Assembly (NCBI RefSeq): GCF_023073315.1
Contig: NZ_JADPJH010000011.1
Coordinates: 300,837 to 364,836 of the forward strand
Source of the DNA: Bradyrhizobium sp. 1
GTDB lineage: Bacteria > Pseudomonadota > Alphaproteobacteria > Rhizobiales > Xanthobacteraceae
Length of the DNA stretch: 64,000 bases
Direction of reading: 5' to 3'
Below are positions 27,488-36,877 of this stretch, in pieces; positions within the stretch are counted from its first letter, which is position 1; the number at the start of each line of letters is the position of its first letter. The notes under the pieces were generated by a model. The model saw nothing but the letters and a program-made list of their open reading frames with translations, ran no database searches and was not told the DNA's origin. The translations under genes were made by a program, and so were the position numbers.

Positions 27488-28249
27488 ATGACGACCAAAA
27501 CCATTTTCGGCGCCATTGCGCTGGCAGTTTCGACCTTGACCTCAGCCATGGCGGCGGACGTGTCGATGCCCTACAAGGCGGCGGCCGCGGCCCCCGCCTT
27601 CTCCTGGACCGGTTGCTATGTCGGCGGCAATGGCGGCGGCGGCCGCGGGGTTAACGAGCAGCAGCCGCTCGCCGGGCTGACATTCAATGCCGATCACAAC
27701 AGCGGCTGGCTCGCCGGCGTGCAGGGAGGCTGCGACTATCAGGTCGGCTCCCTCGTGGTCGGCGTGGAAGGCCAATTCGATTGGGCCGACATGAAAGACA
27801 CCAGCGCGACCCTGCCTGCGGGTGGCGCCATCGGCTTCCTGCTGACGACGCAGCTCGACCGCGTCGCTACCGCGACGGGCCGCATTGGCTACGCTTTCGA
27901 CCGCGTGCTGTTCTACGCCAAGGGCGGCGCCGCCTTCGCCCACTTCACCCATCAGTTTACCCAGACCGATTTCGCCGGCTTGGCGATCGATTTCAAGGGC
28001 TCACGCGATGTGGCGGGATTCGTCGTCGGCGCCGGCCTCGAATATGCGCTGCTGCCGAACTTGTCGCTGAAGGCCGAATACAATTATTTCGACTTCGGAA
28101 CGAACGGTTACACCTTGAACTGTTCCGGCAATCCGGGATGTGCCGGCACTCCTTTCTTCCCGGTCAGCGTCCGGCAGAACATGCAAACCGTCATGCTCGG
28201 CGTGAATTGGCGCTTCAATACCCTCGCCCCGCTCGCCGCGCGATACTGA
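27488..28249 (+). CDS. Omp31-like outer-membrane beta-barrel protein
   Basis: The 253-residue protein has a signal peptide (MTTKTIFGAIALAVSTLTSAMA), then FSWTGCYVGGNGGGG, the usual N-terminal strand of rhizobial Omp25/Omp31 proteins. Alternating beta strands follow (GVQGGCDYQVG, ATGRIGYAFDRVLFYAKGGAAF, LSLKAEYNYFDFG), ending VMLGVNWRF. It should form an eight-stranded barrel in the outer membrane. GAAGGA precedes ATG 27488. A strong hairpin follows the stop codon, so it is probably a single-gene unit. Confidence 0.88.
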   Translation: MTTKTIFGAIALAVSTLTSAMAADVSMPYKAAAAAPAFSWTGCYVGGNGGGGRGVNEQQPLAGLTFNADHNSGWLAGVQGGCDYQVGSLVVGVEGQFDWADMKDTSATLPAGGAIGFLLTTQLDRVATATGRIGYAFDRVLFYAKGGAAFAHFTHQFTQTDFAGLAIDFKGSRDVAGFVVGAGLEYALLPNLSLKAEYNYFDFGTNGYTLNCSGNPGCAGTPFFPVSVRQNMQTVMLGVNWRFNTLAPLAARY

Positions 28250-28270
28250 TTGATTTGCTGAACACATCGG

Positions 28271-28294
28271 CGGCGCGTCGGGTTCGACGCGCCG
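28271..28294 (+). terminator. Hairpin terminator after the outer-membrane gene
   Basis: A perfect 10-bp stem (CGGCGCGTCG at 28271-28280 and CGACGCGCCG at 28285-28294) with a 4-nt loop (ggtt) begins 21 bp after the stop codon. No T-tract follows, as is common in GC-rich alphaproteobacteria. Confidence 0.65.
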
Positions 28295-28406
28295 TGTCGG
28301 TGATTCGGCGCGCCCCGACCCAAATTCACCGGACTGTCCAAGAGGCCTTGCGAAACACGGCGCAGCGAAGGATGCTAGCGCTTGCCGTGCATCAAAGGAA
28401 CGCCTC

Positions 28407-29612
28407 ATGCCTGTCGACACCAAAGCCGCCACTGACCGCCTTATGCGCTTCCTCGCCATCGAGGGCGTCACCGGACAGGAGGCGGCGATCGGGCGTGACC
28501 TTGCCGCTGCGCTGAAGGAGGTCGGCGTGCCCGCGAAGGCGATCCGGCTCGACGATGCCAACACGCGCATTCCGGTGCCGACCGAGACGGGCAATCTCAT
28601 CGTCGACCTGCCCGGCCGCGGCGCGCTGCACAACCAGCCGCGGATCATGTTCATGACCCATATGGACACCGTGCCGCTCTGCGCCGGCGCCAAGCCCAAG
28701 AAATCCGGGCGCAAAATCGTCAACGAGGCCAAAACCGCGCTCGGCGGCGACAATCGCTGCGGCTGCGGCGTGCTGGTGACGCTCGCGGCCGAGCTCGAAA
28801 AGCAGAAGCTCGATCATCCGCCGATCACGCTGCTGTTCTGCGTGCGCGAGGAGAGCGGGCTCTACGGCGCGCGCCATGTGAAGCTCGACGAGCTCGGCTC
28901 CCCGCTGATGGCCTTCAACTACGACGGCGGCTCGGCCTCCAATGTCGTGATCGGTGCCGTCGGCGCAGACCGCTGGAATGTCGAGATCTTTGGCCGCGCC
29001 TCGCATGCAGGCGTCGCGCCGGAGCGCGGCATCTCCTCGACCATGATCATGGCGCTGGCGCTCGCCGACGTGAAGGCCGGCGGCTGGTTCGGCAAGGTGG
29101 TGAAAGGCAAGGGTGCGAGCGCGCGGCAGGGCACCAGCAATGTCGGCCCCGTCACCGGCGGCGAAGGCCGCCCCGCGGGCGACGCCACCAACGTCGTCAC
29201 CGACTACGTGCATGTGCGCGGCGAAAGCCGCAGCCATGACGGAAAGTTCTTCAAGGAGATCACGAAAGCCTACAAGGCCGCGTTCGAGAAGGCGGCCAAG
29301 AAGGTCACGAATACACAAGGCAAGTCCGGCAAGGTCAAGTTCAAGGCCGAGACCGACTATTATCCGTTCCGCATGAAGGAGAACCTCCCCGTCGTGAAGC
29401 GTGCGATCGAGGCGGTGTCCGCGGTCGGCGGCACGCCGAACGTTCGCGCCGCCAATGGCGGACTGGACGCGAACTGGATGGTCCGCCACGGCGTTCCAAC
29501 CGTGACCTTCGGCGCCGGCCAGAACGAGGCGCACACGATCGACGAGTGGATCAATCTCGACGAATATGATCGTGCCTGCGCACTGGCCGTGCAGCTCGCG
29601 ACGATGCGGTGA
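28407..29612 (+). CDS. M20-family metallopeptidase (PepT-like)
   Basis: The 401-residue protein has the metal-ligand motifs of the M20 group: THMDTVP (His85, Asp87), GGDNRCGCGVLVTL (bridging Asp) and REESGLYGARHV (catalytic Glu). A dimerisation-domain segment WNVEIFGRASHAGVAPERG follows. It resembles tripeptidase T-like cytosolic aminopeptidases, although substrate class is uncertain in M20. The Lys-rich insertion (KKVTNTQGKSGKVKFKAE) is unusual but in frame. AAAGGA precedes the ATG. Confidence 0.85.
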   Translation: MPVDTKAATDRLMRFLAIEGVTGQEAAIGRDLAAALKEVGVPAKAIRLDDANTRIPVPTETGNLIVDLPGRGALHNQPRIMFMTHMDTVPLCAGAKPKKSGRKIVNEAKTALGGDNRCGCGVLVTLAAELEKQKLDHPPITLLFCVREESGLYGARHVKLDELGSPLMAFNYDGGSASNVVIGAVGADRWNVEIFGRASHAGVAPERGISSTMIMALALADVKAGGWFGKVVKGKGASARQGTSNVGPVTGGEGRPAGDATNVVTDYVHVRGESRSHDGKFFKEITKAYKAAFEKAAKKVTNTQGKSGKVKFKAETDYYPFRMKENLPVVKRAIEAVSAVGGTPNVRAANGGLDANWMVRHGVPTVTFGAGQNEAHTIDEWINLDEYDRACALAVQLATMR

Positions 29613-29624
29613 GGCGCGCCTTGC

Positions 29625-30464
29625 GTGAGCGCTGAGAGATCGTTGCTCGCGAAAGACGGCACCGTCATCGGGTACCGACAACTCGGTTCAGGTCCTGGCC
29701 TGGTGCTGCTCCATGGCGCGATGCAGAGCGCAGCGAGCTTTGCCGACCTTGGAGCGGCACTGGCTGACCGCTTCACTGTCCTCATCCCGGACCGCCGGGG
29801 TCGGGGCCTGAGCGGAGCATTCCGGCCCGATCACTGCATGGCGACCGAGATCGATGATCTCGGTCGGCTTCTCGCCGAGACGGGTGCGCGCAATGTGTTT
29901 GCGTTGAGCGCCGGTGCATCGATTGCCTTGCACACCGCGCTCGTCAATCCAGCGATCTCGCGCCTTGCGCTTTACGAGCCGCCGCTCGAATTCGGCGCGG
30001 TCCAGCCGAGATGTTGGGCCGCTGGCTATGAAGCGGCCTTGGCAAAGGGGGATTTGCCCGCGGCCTTGGTCGCCGTGCTCAAAGGCACCGGCGACAACGA
30101 GGTCATGACAAAGCTCCCTGCGTCTGTCCTCAGGTCGTTCTTCGCCATGATGATGCGGCTACGGCCAAACGCAGCGGCGGGCAATGGGCCGCCTCTGGCG
30201 ACGCTGATCCCGACGGTTCATTACGATATCGAGCTGATTGCGGAGACGGCCGGCGATCTCGATCGCTTCAAGGGCTTGACAACGGAAACACTGCTGCTTG
30301 GCGGCGACCGAAGCCAGGAATATCTGACTGCCGCGCTCAATGCGCTCGTCGAGATTCTGCCAAACGCCACACGCGTCGAATTCAAAGGCGCCGGCCATAT
30401 CGCGGCCGACAACGAAGGCGACCCAGCCCGGGTCGCCGCGGAGCTGCGTCGCTTCTTCACGTGA
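29625..30464 (+). CDS. Alpha/beta hydrolase
   Basis: The 279-residue protein has the alpha/beta-hydrolase landmarks: oxyanion segment VLLHGAMQ, LIPDRRGRGLSG, nucleophile elbow ALSAGAS (Ser flanked by Leu and Ala, first Gly replaced), and a C-terminal GAGHIAADNEG carrying the catalytic His. The start codon is GTG at 29625, 12 bp after the peptidase stop, so they are probably co-transcribed. The substrate is unknown; esterase, lactonase or dehalogenase-like roles are all possible. Confidence 0.82.
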   Translation: MSAERSLLAKDGTVIGYRQLGSGPGLVLLHGAMQSAASFADLGAALADRFTVLIPDRRGRGLSGAFRPDHCMATEIDDLGRLLAETGARNVFALSAGASIALHTALVNPAISRLALYEPPLEFGAVQPRCWAAGYEAALAKGDLPAALVAVLKGTGDNEVMTKLPASVLRSFFAMMMRLRPNAAAGNGPPLATLIPTVHYDIELIAETAGDLDRFKGLTTETLLLGGDRSQEYLTAALNALVEILPNATRVEFKGAGHIAADNEGDPARVAAELRRFFT

Positions 30465-30535
30465 TGTCGAAAGACGTACCAGCGTTGCCGCAAACGCGGT
30501 TGCCTGGCGGTGCACGCCGCTCTAGCCTGCAAAGA

Positions 30536-30565
30536 AAACGTAGGGAGGCCAAACGTAGGGAGGCC
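30536..30565 (+). repeat. Tandem 15-bp duplication of the ribosome binding site
   Basis: AAACGTAGGGAGGCC occurs twice head-to-tail (30536-30550 and 30551-30565), ending 2 nt before the ATG at 30568. Each copy contains the Shine-Dalgarno core AGGGAGG. Confidence 0.9.
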
Positions 30566-30567
30566 AA

Positions 30568-31656
30568 ATGGCACGCATCGCAGCGATCGAGACCGGATTC
30601 TACCGGATCCCCCTTCCCGTCACGCTGTCCGACTCCACCCATGGCGAGATCGAGGCGTTCGAGCTGATCACCTGCCGCATCCGCGATGCCGACGGCGCGG
30701 AGGGCGTGGGCTACACCTATACGGTCGGGCGCAATGGCGGGGCGGTCGCCGATATTCTCAAGCGCGAGATCCCGCCACTGGTCGAGGGCCGCGAGGCCGA
30801 TGACACCGAGGCCGTCTGGCATCACGTGTGGTGGGCGCTGCATTATGGCGGCCGCGGCGGGCCGGCGGTGCTGGCGCTGTCCGCACTCGACATCGCGCTG
30901 TGGGATTTGAAGGCGCGGCGCGCGAGCCTGCCGCTGTTTCGTTTGCTCGGCGGCTTCGACGCGCACGTGCCCTGCTATGCCGGCGGCATCGACCTCGATC
31001 TCTCGGTCGAGGCGCTGCTGGAGCAGACCGACGGCAATCTCGCCAAGGGCTTTCGCGCGATCAAGATGAAGGTGGGCCGGCCCGATCTCAAAACCGACGT
31101 AGCGAAGGTCTCCGCGATGCGACAGCATCTCGGCGACGGCTTTCCGCTGATGGTGGATGCCAACATGAAATGGACGGTCGAGGAAGCGATTCGCGCCGCC
31201 CGAGCGTTCCAACCCTACGATCTCACCTGGCTCGAGGAGCCGATCATCCCCGACGACGTCGCGGGACACGCCCGCATCATGCAGGCCGGCGGCGTGCCGA
31301 TCGCGGCCGGCGAGAATTTGCGCTCGCTGTGGGAGTTCAAGAACTACATCGCCGCGGGCGCGGTGTCCTATCCCGAGCCCGACGTTACCAATTGCGGCGG
31401 CGTCACCGCCTTCATGAAGATCGCGCGGCTCGCCGAGGCCTTCAACCTTCCGGTGACCAGCCACGGCGCGCACGACATCACCGTGCATCTGCTCGCGGCC
31501 TGCCCGAACCGATCGTACCTGGAAGCCCACGGATTCGGGCTGGACACATATATCGAGCACCCGCTGGTGCTCGAGGACGGCAAGGCGCTGGCGCCGTCGC
31601 GGCCGGGCCACGGCATCGGTTTCGACTGGAAGGGGCTGGCGAAGCTTTCGCCTTAG
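30568..31656 (+). CDS. Enolase-superfamily enzyme (mandelate racemase/muconate lactonizing type)
   Basis: The 362-residue protein shows a complete mandelate-racemase subgroup active site: KMKVG (KxK base), VDAN, LEEP and AGEN as the three metal ligands, and SHGAHD with the second-base His. Such enzymes abstract the alpha proton of a carboxylate to racemise or dehydrate sugar acids or hydroxyacids. The N-terminal capping domain begins MARIAAIETGFYRIPLPV. It sits between a hydrolase and an M20 amidohydrolase on the same strand. Acid-sugar dehydratase or racemase activity cannot be separated by eye. Confidence 0.88.
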   Translation: MARIAAIETGFYRIPLPVTLSDSTHGEIEAFELITCRIRDADGAEGVGYTYTVGRNGGAVADILKREIPPLVEGREADDTEAVWHHVWWALHYGGRGGPAVLALSALDIALWDLKARRASLPLFRLLGGFDAHVPCYAGGIDLDLSVEALLEQTDGNLAKGFRAIKMKVGRPDLKTDVAKVSAMRQHLGDGFPLMVDANMKWTVEEAIRAARAFQPYDLTWLEEPIIPDDVAGHARIMQAGGVPIAAGENLRSLWEFKNYIAAGAVSYPEPDVTNCGGVTAFMKIARLAEAFNLPVTSHGAHDITVHLLAACPNRSYLEAHGFGLDTYIEHPLVLEDGKALAPSRPGHGIGFDWKGLAKLSP

Positions 31657-31761
31657 GCAACGCGCGTTGCTGCACGCGAGCCATTCCAAGGCACTGGATG
31701 CAGGGCGCGGATAATCGGCTAGGGTGGCGGTAGCCGGCCCTCCCCAGCGAAAGCCCCCGCC

Positions 31762-32910
31762 TTGACCCCCGAGCTGCACCAGAAACTGACCGCGTGGCGC
31801 CGGCATCTGCACGCCCACCCCGAACTGTCCTTGCAGGAGAAGGCCACTGCCGCCTTCGTGCAGGAGAAGCTCACGGAGCTTGGCATTCCCTTCGAGGCCG
31901 GTGTCGGCGGCCACGGCGTCGTCGCGACCTTGACGCGCGGGCAGGCACAGGGCCGCGTCGGCTTGCGTGCCGACATGGACGCGCTGCCGATCACCGAGGA
32001 CACCGGCCTGCCCTATGCCTCGACGACGCCAGGCGTGATGCATGCCTGCGGCCATGACGGGCACACCGCCTCGCTGCTCGGAGCGGCTGCGCTGCTCGCT
32101 ACTGATCCCAGCTGGAGCGGTAAGGTCGATTTCATCTTCCAGCCGGCCGAGGAAGGTTTTGGCGGCTCGCGCGCGATGGTCGCGGCGGGGCTGTTCGAGC
32201 GCTTTCCGATGGACCGGGTATTCGGCTTCCACAACTGGCCGGGTCTTCAGGCCGGCACGGTTGCGGTCCATGACGGTGTGGTCATGGCCTCCGGCGGACG
32301 CGTCAGCATCACCATCGATGGCCATGCGGGACATGCCGGCATGCCGCATCTGACGCGCGATCCGGTGATGGCGGCGGGCCATCTCATCGTGGCGCTGCAA
32401 TCGATCGTGTCGCGCAGCGTCGATCCGCTCGACACCGCCGTGCTCTCGCTGTGCACGCTCGAAGGCGGCACGGCGCGCAACCAGATCGCAGGACGTGTCG
32501 CGATCGGCGGCACGCTGCGGTACCATCGCGAGGCGGTGAAGGACGTCCTGCTTGCGCGGATCGGCGAGATCTGCGCCGGCATCGCCACGAGCTTCGGCGT
32601 CAAGGTCACGCCCGAGACCGTCATCGGCGTCGGCGTCGTGATCAACACGCCGGCAGAAGCGGACCTGGCGCGCCTCGCCGCCGAGAAGGTGCAGACGCCG
32701 GTTCGCCGCGATCTCGCGCCCAGCATGGCCGGCGAGGATTTTGCCCACTATCTCGCGCACCGGCCCGGCGCCTTCGTCTGGATCGGCAACGGCGAGCTGC
32801 GCGACGGCGCCGAGCTGCACGGTCCGCGCTACGATTTCAACGACGCGATCCTCCCCGTCGCATCCGGCTGGATGGCCGAGGTCGCGAAGACGGCGCTGGC
32901 ATCCAACTAG
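31762..32910 (+). CDS. M20 amidohydrolase (hippurate hydrolase/carboxypeptidase-like)
   Basis: The 382-residue protein has the M20D pattern: RRHLHAHPELSLQE, GLRADMDALPI, MHACGHDGHTA (metal ligands), QPAEEGFGGSRAM (catalytic Glu) and a late PSMAGEDFAHYL with the final His region. Relatives remove acyl groups from N-acyl amino acids or deacylate auxin conjugates. The start is TTG 31762; no ATG or GTG fits the conserved N terminus. It follows the enolase-superfamily gene by about 105 bp. Confidence 0.88.
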   Translation: MTPELHQKLTAWRRHLHAHPELSLQEKATAAFVQEKLTELGIPFEAGVGGHGVVATLTRGQAQGRVGLRADMDALPITEDTGLPYASTTPGVMHACGHDGHTASLLGAAALLATDPSWSGKVDFIFQPAEEGFGGSRAMVAAGLFERFPMDRVFGFHNWPGLQAGTVAVHDGVVMASGGRVSITIDGHAGHAGMPHLTRDPVMAAGHLIVALQSIVSRSVDPLDTAVLSLCTLEGGTARNQIAGRVAIGGTLRYHREAVKDVLLARIGEICAGIATSFGVKVTPETVIGVGVVINTPAEADLARLAAEKVQTPVRRDLAPSMAGEDFAHYLAHRPGAFVWIGNGELRDGAELHGPRYDFNDAILPVASGWMAEVAKTALASN

Positions 32911-32938
32911 CGATGCGCCGGCTCTCAGGCCGCCGCCA

Positions 32939-35900
32939 TCACGCCTCGTCGAGCAGCTCGAACAATTCCTCGACCCTGTCGAACGGGGCATCGCGCAGCT
33001 GGCTGTGATAGACGACGCGGTCGCCGTCGCGTTGCAATGATCGCCCGCGCGATTTCCGCAAGCGGCCCGGCAGGAACGTCGCGGCCACCGCACTTGTGCC
33101 GACGTCGAGGCGGACGATACCCCGCCGCCTGCAATCCAGCCTCAGCCTTGCCGCAGCGAAGAAGTCGCAGGCGATCTTCGGCAGCTGCCCGAACCGGCGC
33201 GAGGTTTCCTCTTCGAGATCGTCGAGCTCGTCCTCGCTCCGGCACCGCGCGGCCCGGGCATAGAGTTCGAGCCGCACGGGCTCGGACTGCACATAGGTTT
33301 CGGGAAGCATGTCCGCGATCGGCAGATTGAGGTCGGGCACCCACATCTCGACCCGTCCGTCAGCGACCTTCTCGGAGGCCATTTTCAGCAGGTGGCTGTA
33401 GAGCACCGGCCCGAACACCTGGACGTGGCCGGACTGCTGCTCCGAAAACAGATCGCCCGCGCCTCGCAAGTCCAGATCGCGCTCGCTGATGGCAAAGCCC
33501 GCGCCCGGCCGGCTGAACTCCTCGAGCACGGCGAGCCGCTTCTCGGATTGCTCGGAGCCGGTCTCGTTCAGCAAATAGGCGAAGGCGCGGATGCCGCCGC
33601 GGCCGACGCGCCCGCGCAGCTGGTGGAGCTGGGCGAGACCGAATCTCTCGGGCCAGCAGACCACGATCGTGTTGGCGCGCGGGATATCGAGGCCGCTTTC
33701 CACGATGTTGGTCGCGAGCAGCACGTCGGCCTCGCCCTCGACGAAGCTCATCATGCGGTCGTCGATCTCGTCGGCCGGCAATCTGCCGTGGAGACAGACG
33801 ATGCGCAGATCAGGAGCCACTGCCTGCACGCGTGCCAGCATCGGCTCCAGATCCTGGATGCGCGGACAGATCAGAAAACTCTGGCCGTGACGCCTTTGCT
33901 CGCGCAACAACGCCGGAGCGATCGCGGCGTCCGACAGGGGCGCGATCTTGGTCGCGACCGGAAGCCGGTGAACCGGCGGCGAGGCGATGACGCTGAGGTC
34001 CCGGAAGCCGGCAAGACCCGCGGCGAGCGTCCGCGGGATCGGCGTGGCGCTCATCCACAGCGTATGGACATTCTTGGCAAGGCCCGACAGCTTCGCTTTC
34101 TCGGCTGCACCAAAATGCTGTTCCTCGTCGATGATGACGAGGCCGAGATCATCAAATTTTACGTCCTTCGAGCCGAGCGCCTGCGTGCCGACCACGATTT
34201 TCATCCGGCCGCTGCGCAAGGCCTCCTTGGTCTGGCGCAACTCCGCACCCGACGTCGCACGCGACAAATTGCCGACGTCGATGTCGAACGGGGCAAAACG
34301 CTTGCGGAAGGTCGCGACGTGCTGCCGTGCCAGCACCGTCGTCGGCACCGCGATCGCCACCTGCTTGCCCGACAGCACCACGGCGGCTGCGGCCCGTAAC
34401 GCCACCTCGGTCTTGCCGAACCCGACGTCGCCGCAGATCACCCGGTCCATCGGATGGCCGGAGGCGAGATCGTCCAGGACGTCATTGATGGCTTTGGCCT
34501 GATCGACCGTCGTGAAGTAAGGAAAGCGCGCGACGAATTTCTCGTAGGCCGAGCCAGGCGGCACCAGCTTGGCAGCCCGCCGCCGACGGCGCTGGCTGAT
34601 GTGTTTGGCGAGCGCCTTGCCGGCGAGCTGGATCTCCTGCTCGGCCGAGGTGCGGCGGGCCCACCATGTGCTCCCATCCGCCTTGTCGAGCGCGAGCTTG
34701 CCGGGCTCGGTCGCATAGGGCCACATCAGACCGAGATCGGGCGGCGGCACGAGAGCGGCATTGCTTCCCGCAAACACCAGCCTGACCATCTCGCGCAAGG
34801 CGCCGCCGCCGGTGTTGACCGTCTGCAAGCCATCGAGCACGGCGAGGCCGCGCTGGAGATGAACCACCACCGTGCCCTGCTCCGGCACGTCGGCATGATC
34901 GAAGGCCGCGATCCAGCTGCGCGCCATCGGCTGCGGATGATGGGCCCTGCTGCCGAGCACGTCGGACGCGGTCAGCACGACGACGGCCTTTCGCCCGGGC
35001 ATGACAAAGCCGGCGTCGAGATCGGCGATCAGTGCCGCTTCGCGATTGCGCGTGCGCATGGCCGCGTCCCAATCCGCGACGCGTTCCGCCTTCACGCCGC
35101 TCATCCGCTCCATCGCGCGCAAATCCTCTTCCTGCGCGGCGACGAAGATCAGGCGTGAATCGGCTCGCCGCGTCTCCTCGACGAAGGCGCGAAGGGCTTT
35201 GCGCGAAGATGTCAGCTTCGAGAACTCGGGCGTGGGCTGAAACGGCGCCTTCCGCGGCAGCACCTTCATGCCCCGGGTCGCCTGCTTCCAGTCGCGCGAC
35301 CCGAGATATTCGCGCTCCCGGTCCGCGCGCACTGCTGCGTCCTCGATCGTGCTGAGCCAGCCGTCGGCGTGCAACGGAACCCCGGCATCGGCGATCCATT
35401 TGGCGCGTCCGCAATAATCGAACAGCGTCGCGCGCTTGCCGCGGCCGGCCATGGCGAGCCGCTCCGACATCGGATCGACGAGCAGCTCCTTGGTCTCGAA
35501 AATGACGTCGTGCTCTCTGGGGTCGAACGCCACGATCCGGCTGATGGTGCGCCCCGAATGCTCGATCCGGAACGGACCGAGCGCGCCAGCTGGGAATATC
35601 TCGAAGGTCTGCCCGTGGAACAGGGCGCCGCCCGGATAATCCGGCTCGTCCTCCAGATCGTAGCCCAGCGCCTCAAGACGCACGCGAAGCTCGGCTTCCG
35701 AGAAGGTCCCGCCGACCTTCAGGCTGGTGTTGAGGCGGAGCAGGCTCGCCGGCAGTGGCAAGCGCTCCATCACCGCTTCCGCCGTCGAGATCAGAAAGAT
35801 CGGACTTTTGGATTTCGCCAGGCGCCGCAGCACGGATGCGCGCCGGCCGGCGATTTCGTGAGACGGTTCCAGTTGGTCGAACGGCAAGGTGTTGAGCCGC

Positions 35901-36268
35901 GGAAACACCAGCACCTCGCAGGAGGGGTCGAGCCCGTGAAGGATGCTGCCGAGCCGCTCCGCCCTGTTCTCGCTCTCGGCGAGGAACACCAGACCGCTGC
36001 TGCCGGACTGCTTGTATTGCTCGAGTAGATGAAGCGCCATCAAACCAAGGGGCGACGACGACGAGACCGCGGCGCGTTGCGACGCCTTGCTCTTCGCCGG
36101 CGCGCTCTTGCGCGGCGAAACCTTGCGCGAGCTGTTCCCTGAACTTTTCCTTGAACTTTTCTCTGGCGAACTCTTCTTTGGCAAAGCCTTCTTTGCTGAA
36201 GTCTTGCGCGAGAGCGTGTCTCCCGACTTCTTGGCCAGCCGCGTTTTTGTGGAATGCCGCACGTTCAT
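32939..36268 (-). CDS. Mfd-like (TRCF) DNA translocase paralogue with Lys/Ser-rich N-terminal tail
   Basis: The protein of about 1109 residues resembles transcription-repair coupling factor. It has a UvrB-homology half (VFPRLNTLPFDQLEPSHE), a divergent RNA-polymerase-interaction region (GTVVVHLQRGLAVLDGL), a superfamily 2 helicase core with Walker A GDVGFGKTE (Lys619), DEEQHFG and SATPIPRTLAAGLAG, motif VI HQLRGRVGRG and a C-terminal TRCF domain. The first 80 residues are Lys/Ser repeats, absent from standard Mfd. It may be a paralogue of the housekeeping mfd, which is not in this window. ATG 36268 and ATG 36292 are both possible starts; neither has a strong ribosome binding site. Confidence 0.82.
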   Translation of the reverse strand: MNVRHSTKTRLAKKSGDTLSRKTSAKKALPKKSSPEKSSRKSSGNSSRKVSPRKSAPAKSKASQRAAVSSSSPLGLMALHLLEQYKQSGSSGLVFLAESENRAERLGSILHGLDPSCEVLVFPRLNTLPFDQLEPSHEIAGRRASVLRRLAKSKSPIFLISTAEAVMERLPLPASLLRLNTSLKVGGTFSEAELRVRLEALGYDLEDEPDYPGGALFHGQTFEIFPAGALGPFRIEHSGRTISRIVAFDPREHDVIFETKELLVDPMSERLAMAGRGKRATLFDYCGRAKWIADAGVPLHADGWLSTIEDAAVRADREREYLGSRDWKQATRGMKVLPRKAPFQPTPEFSKLTSSRKALRAFVEETRRADSRLIFVAAQEEDLRAMERMSGVKAERVADWDAAMRTRNREAALIADLDAGFVMPGRKAVVVLTASDVLGSRAHHPQPMARSWIAAFDHADVPEQGTVVVHLQRGLAVLDGLQTVNTGGGALREMVRLVFAGSNAALVPPPDLGLMWPYATEPGKLALDKADGSTWWARRTSAEQEIQLAGKALAKHISQRRRRRAAKLVPPGSAYEKFVARFPYFTTVDQAKAINDVLDDLASGHPMDRVICGDVGFGKTEVALRAAAAVVLSGKQVAIAVPTTVLARQHVATFRKRFAPFDIDVGNLSRATSGAELRQTKEALRSGRMKIVVGTQALGSKDVKFDDLGLVIIDEEQHFGAAEKAKLSGLAKNVHTLWMSATPIPRTLAAGLAGFRDLSVIASPPVHRLPVATKIAPLSDAAIAPALLREQRRHGQSFLICPRIQDLEPMLARVQAVAPDLRIVCLHGRLPADEIDDRMMSFVEGEADVLLATNIVESGLDIPRANTIVVCWPERFGLAQLHQLRGRVGRGGIRAFAYLLNETGSEQSEKRLAVLEEFSRPGAGFAISERDLDLRGAGDLFSEQQSGHVQVFGPVLYSHLLKMASEKVADGRVEMWVPDLNLPIADMLPETYVQSEPVRLELYARAARCRSEDELDDLEEETSRRFGQLPKIACDFFAAARLRLDCRRRGIVRLDVGTSAVAATFLPGRLRKSRGRSLQRDGDRVVYHSQLRDAPFDRVEELFELLDEA

Positions 36269-36537
36269 CTGTCTCAAATCGTCAACAATCATCGATGGCA
36301 CGCGCGCCGAGCCTGCTTCGATTCGGCGGTCCGTTGCCATGCATATGGGATTTGCCGTGCGAACGCACGCGTTCCGCCGCGTGGATTCGCCCGGCACCGC
36401 GGTTCTTTTTTGCCTGCTTCAGCAGGGCGGTACTGCGATAAACCGGATTGCAGGGGGGACGCGGCACGCTGCGGCATCAGCGCGTCACTGTCAAGGACGA
36501 TGGCTGCGTCTGCGAACTTGCGGAAGCGCGAACCTGC

Positions 36538-36753
36538 TCACGAGATTTCGCGGGGCAGCTTCCAGTCCGGCCGGGGCTCGCAGATCTCGTCCACCCGCGC
36601 GACGTGATATCCGGCCGGAAGAAGCTGGCCGCCCTCCTCGTCCGCAACCGGAACGTCGGTGACCAATCCCTCGATCAGCGCAGCCTCCCACACCTCTTTC
36701 TCGGTGGGAAAGGGATCGCCGATCTGCTTGTTGCCTTCGAACAGCGCATACAT
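36538..36753 (-). CDS. Small hypothetical protein (71 aa) under an EcfG-type promoter
   Basis: The 71-residue soluble acidic protein (MYALFEGNKQIGDPFPTEKE) has no signal or recognised domain. Its coding reality is supported by a clean ATG, a sharp hydrophobic/charged pattern and a perfect general-stress promoter 50-75 bp upstream on the same strand. I do not recognise a function; a role in the stress response is inferred from the promoter. Confidence 0.75.
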   Translation of the reverse strand: MYALFEGNKQIGDPFPTEKEVWEAALIEGLVTDVPVADEEGGQLLPAGYHVARVDEICEPRPDWKLPREIS

Positions 36754-36801
36754 CGATCTAGGCCTGCCTGAATGGGACGGAGGTCGAGCCTCCTTTCAAG
36801 C

Positions 36802-36826
36802 AACGTATTTTCTCCATGGACGTTCC
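36802..36826 (-). promoter_or_regulatory. EcfG-type general stress promoter
   Basis: On the minus strand GGAAC (36826-36822) is followed after exactly 16 bp by CGTT (36805-36802), matching the alphaproteobacterial sigma-EcfG consensus GGAAC-N16/17-CGTT. Transcription would start near 36795 and read the 71-residue gene beginning at 36753. Confidence 0.75.
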
Positions 36827-36877
36827 TCCACGAGCAGGCGCGGCCCGTTCCCACCGCGCGATGGTGGCACGTGACCA

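Noticed and set aside
30457-33093. 878-codon minus-strand open frame
   Set aside because: Antisense to the enolase-superfamily and M20 genes; no motif and biased Arg/Ala/Gly composition.
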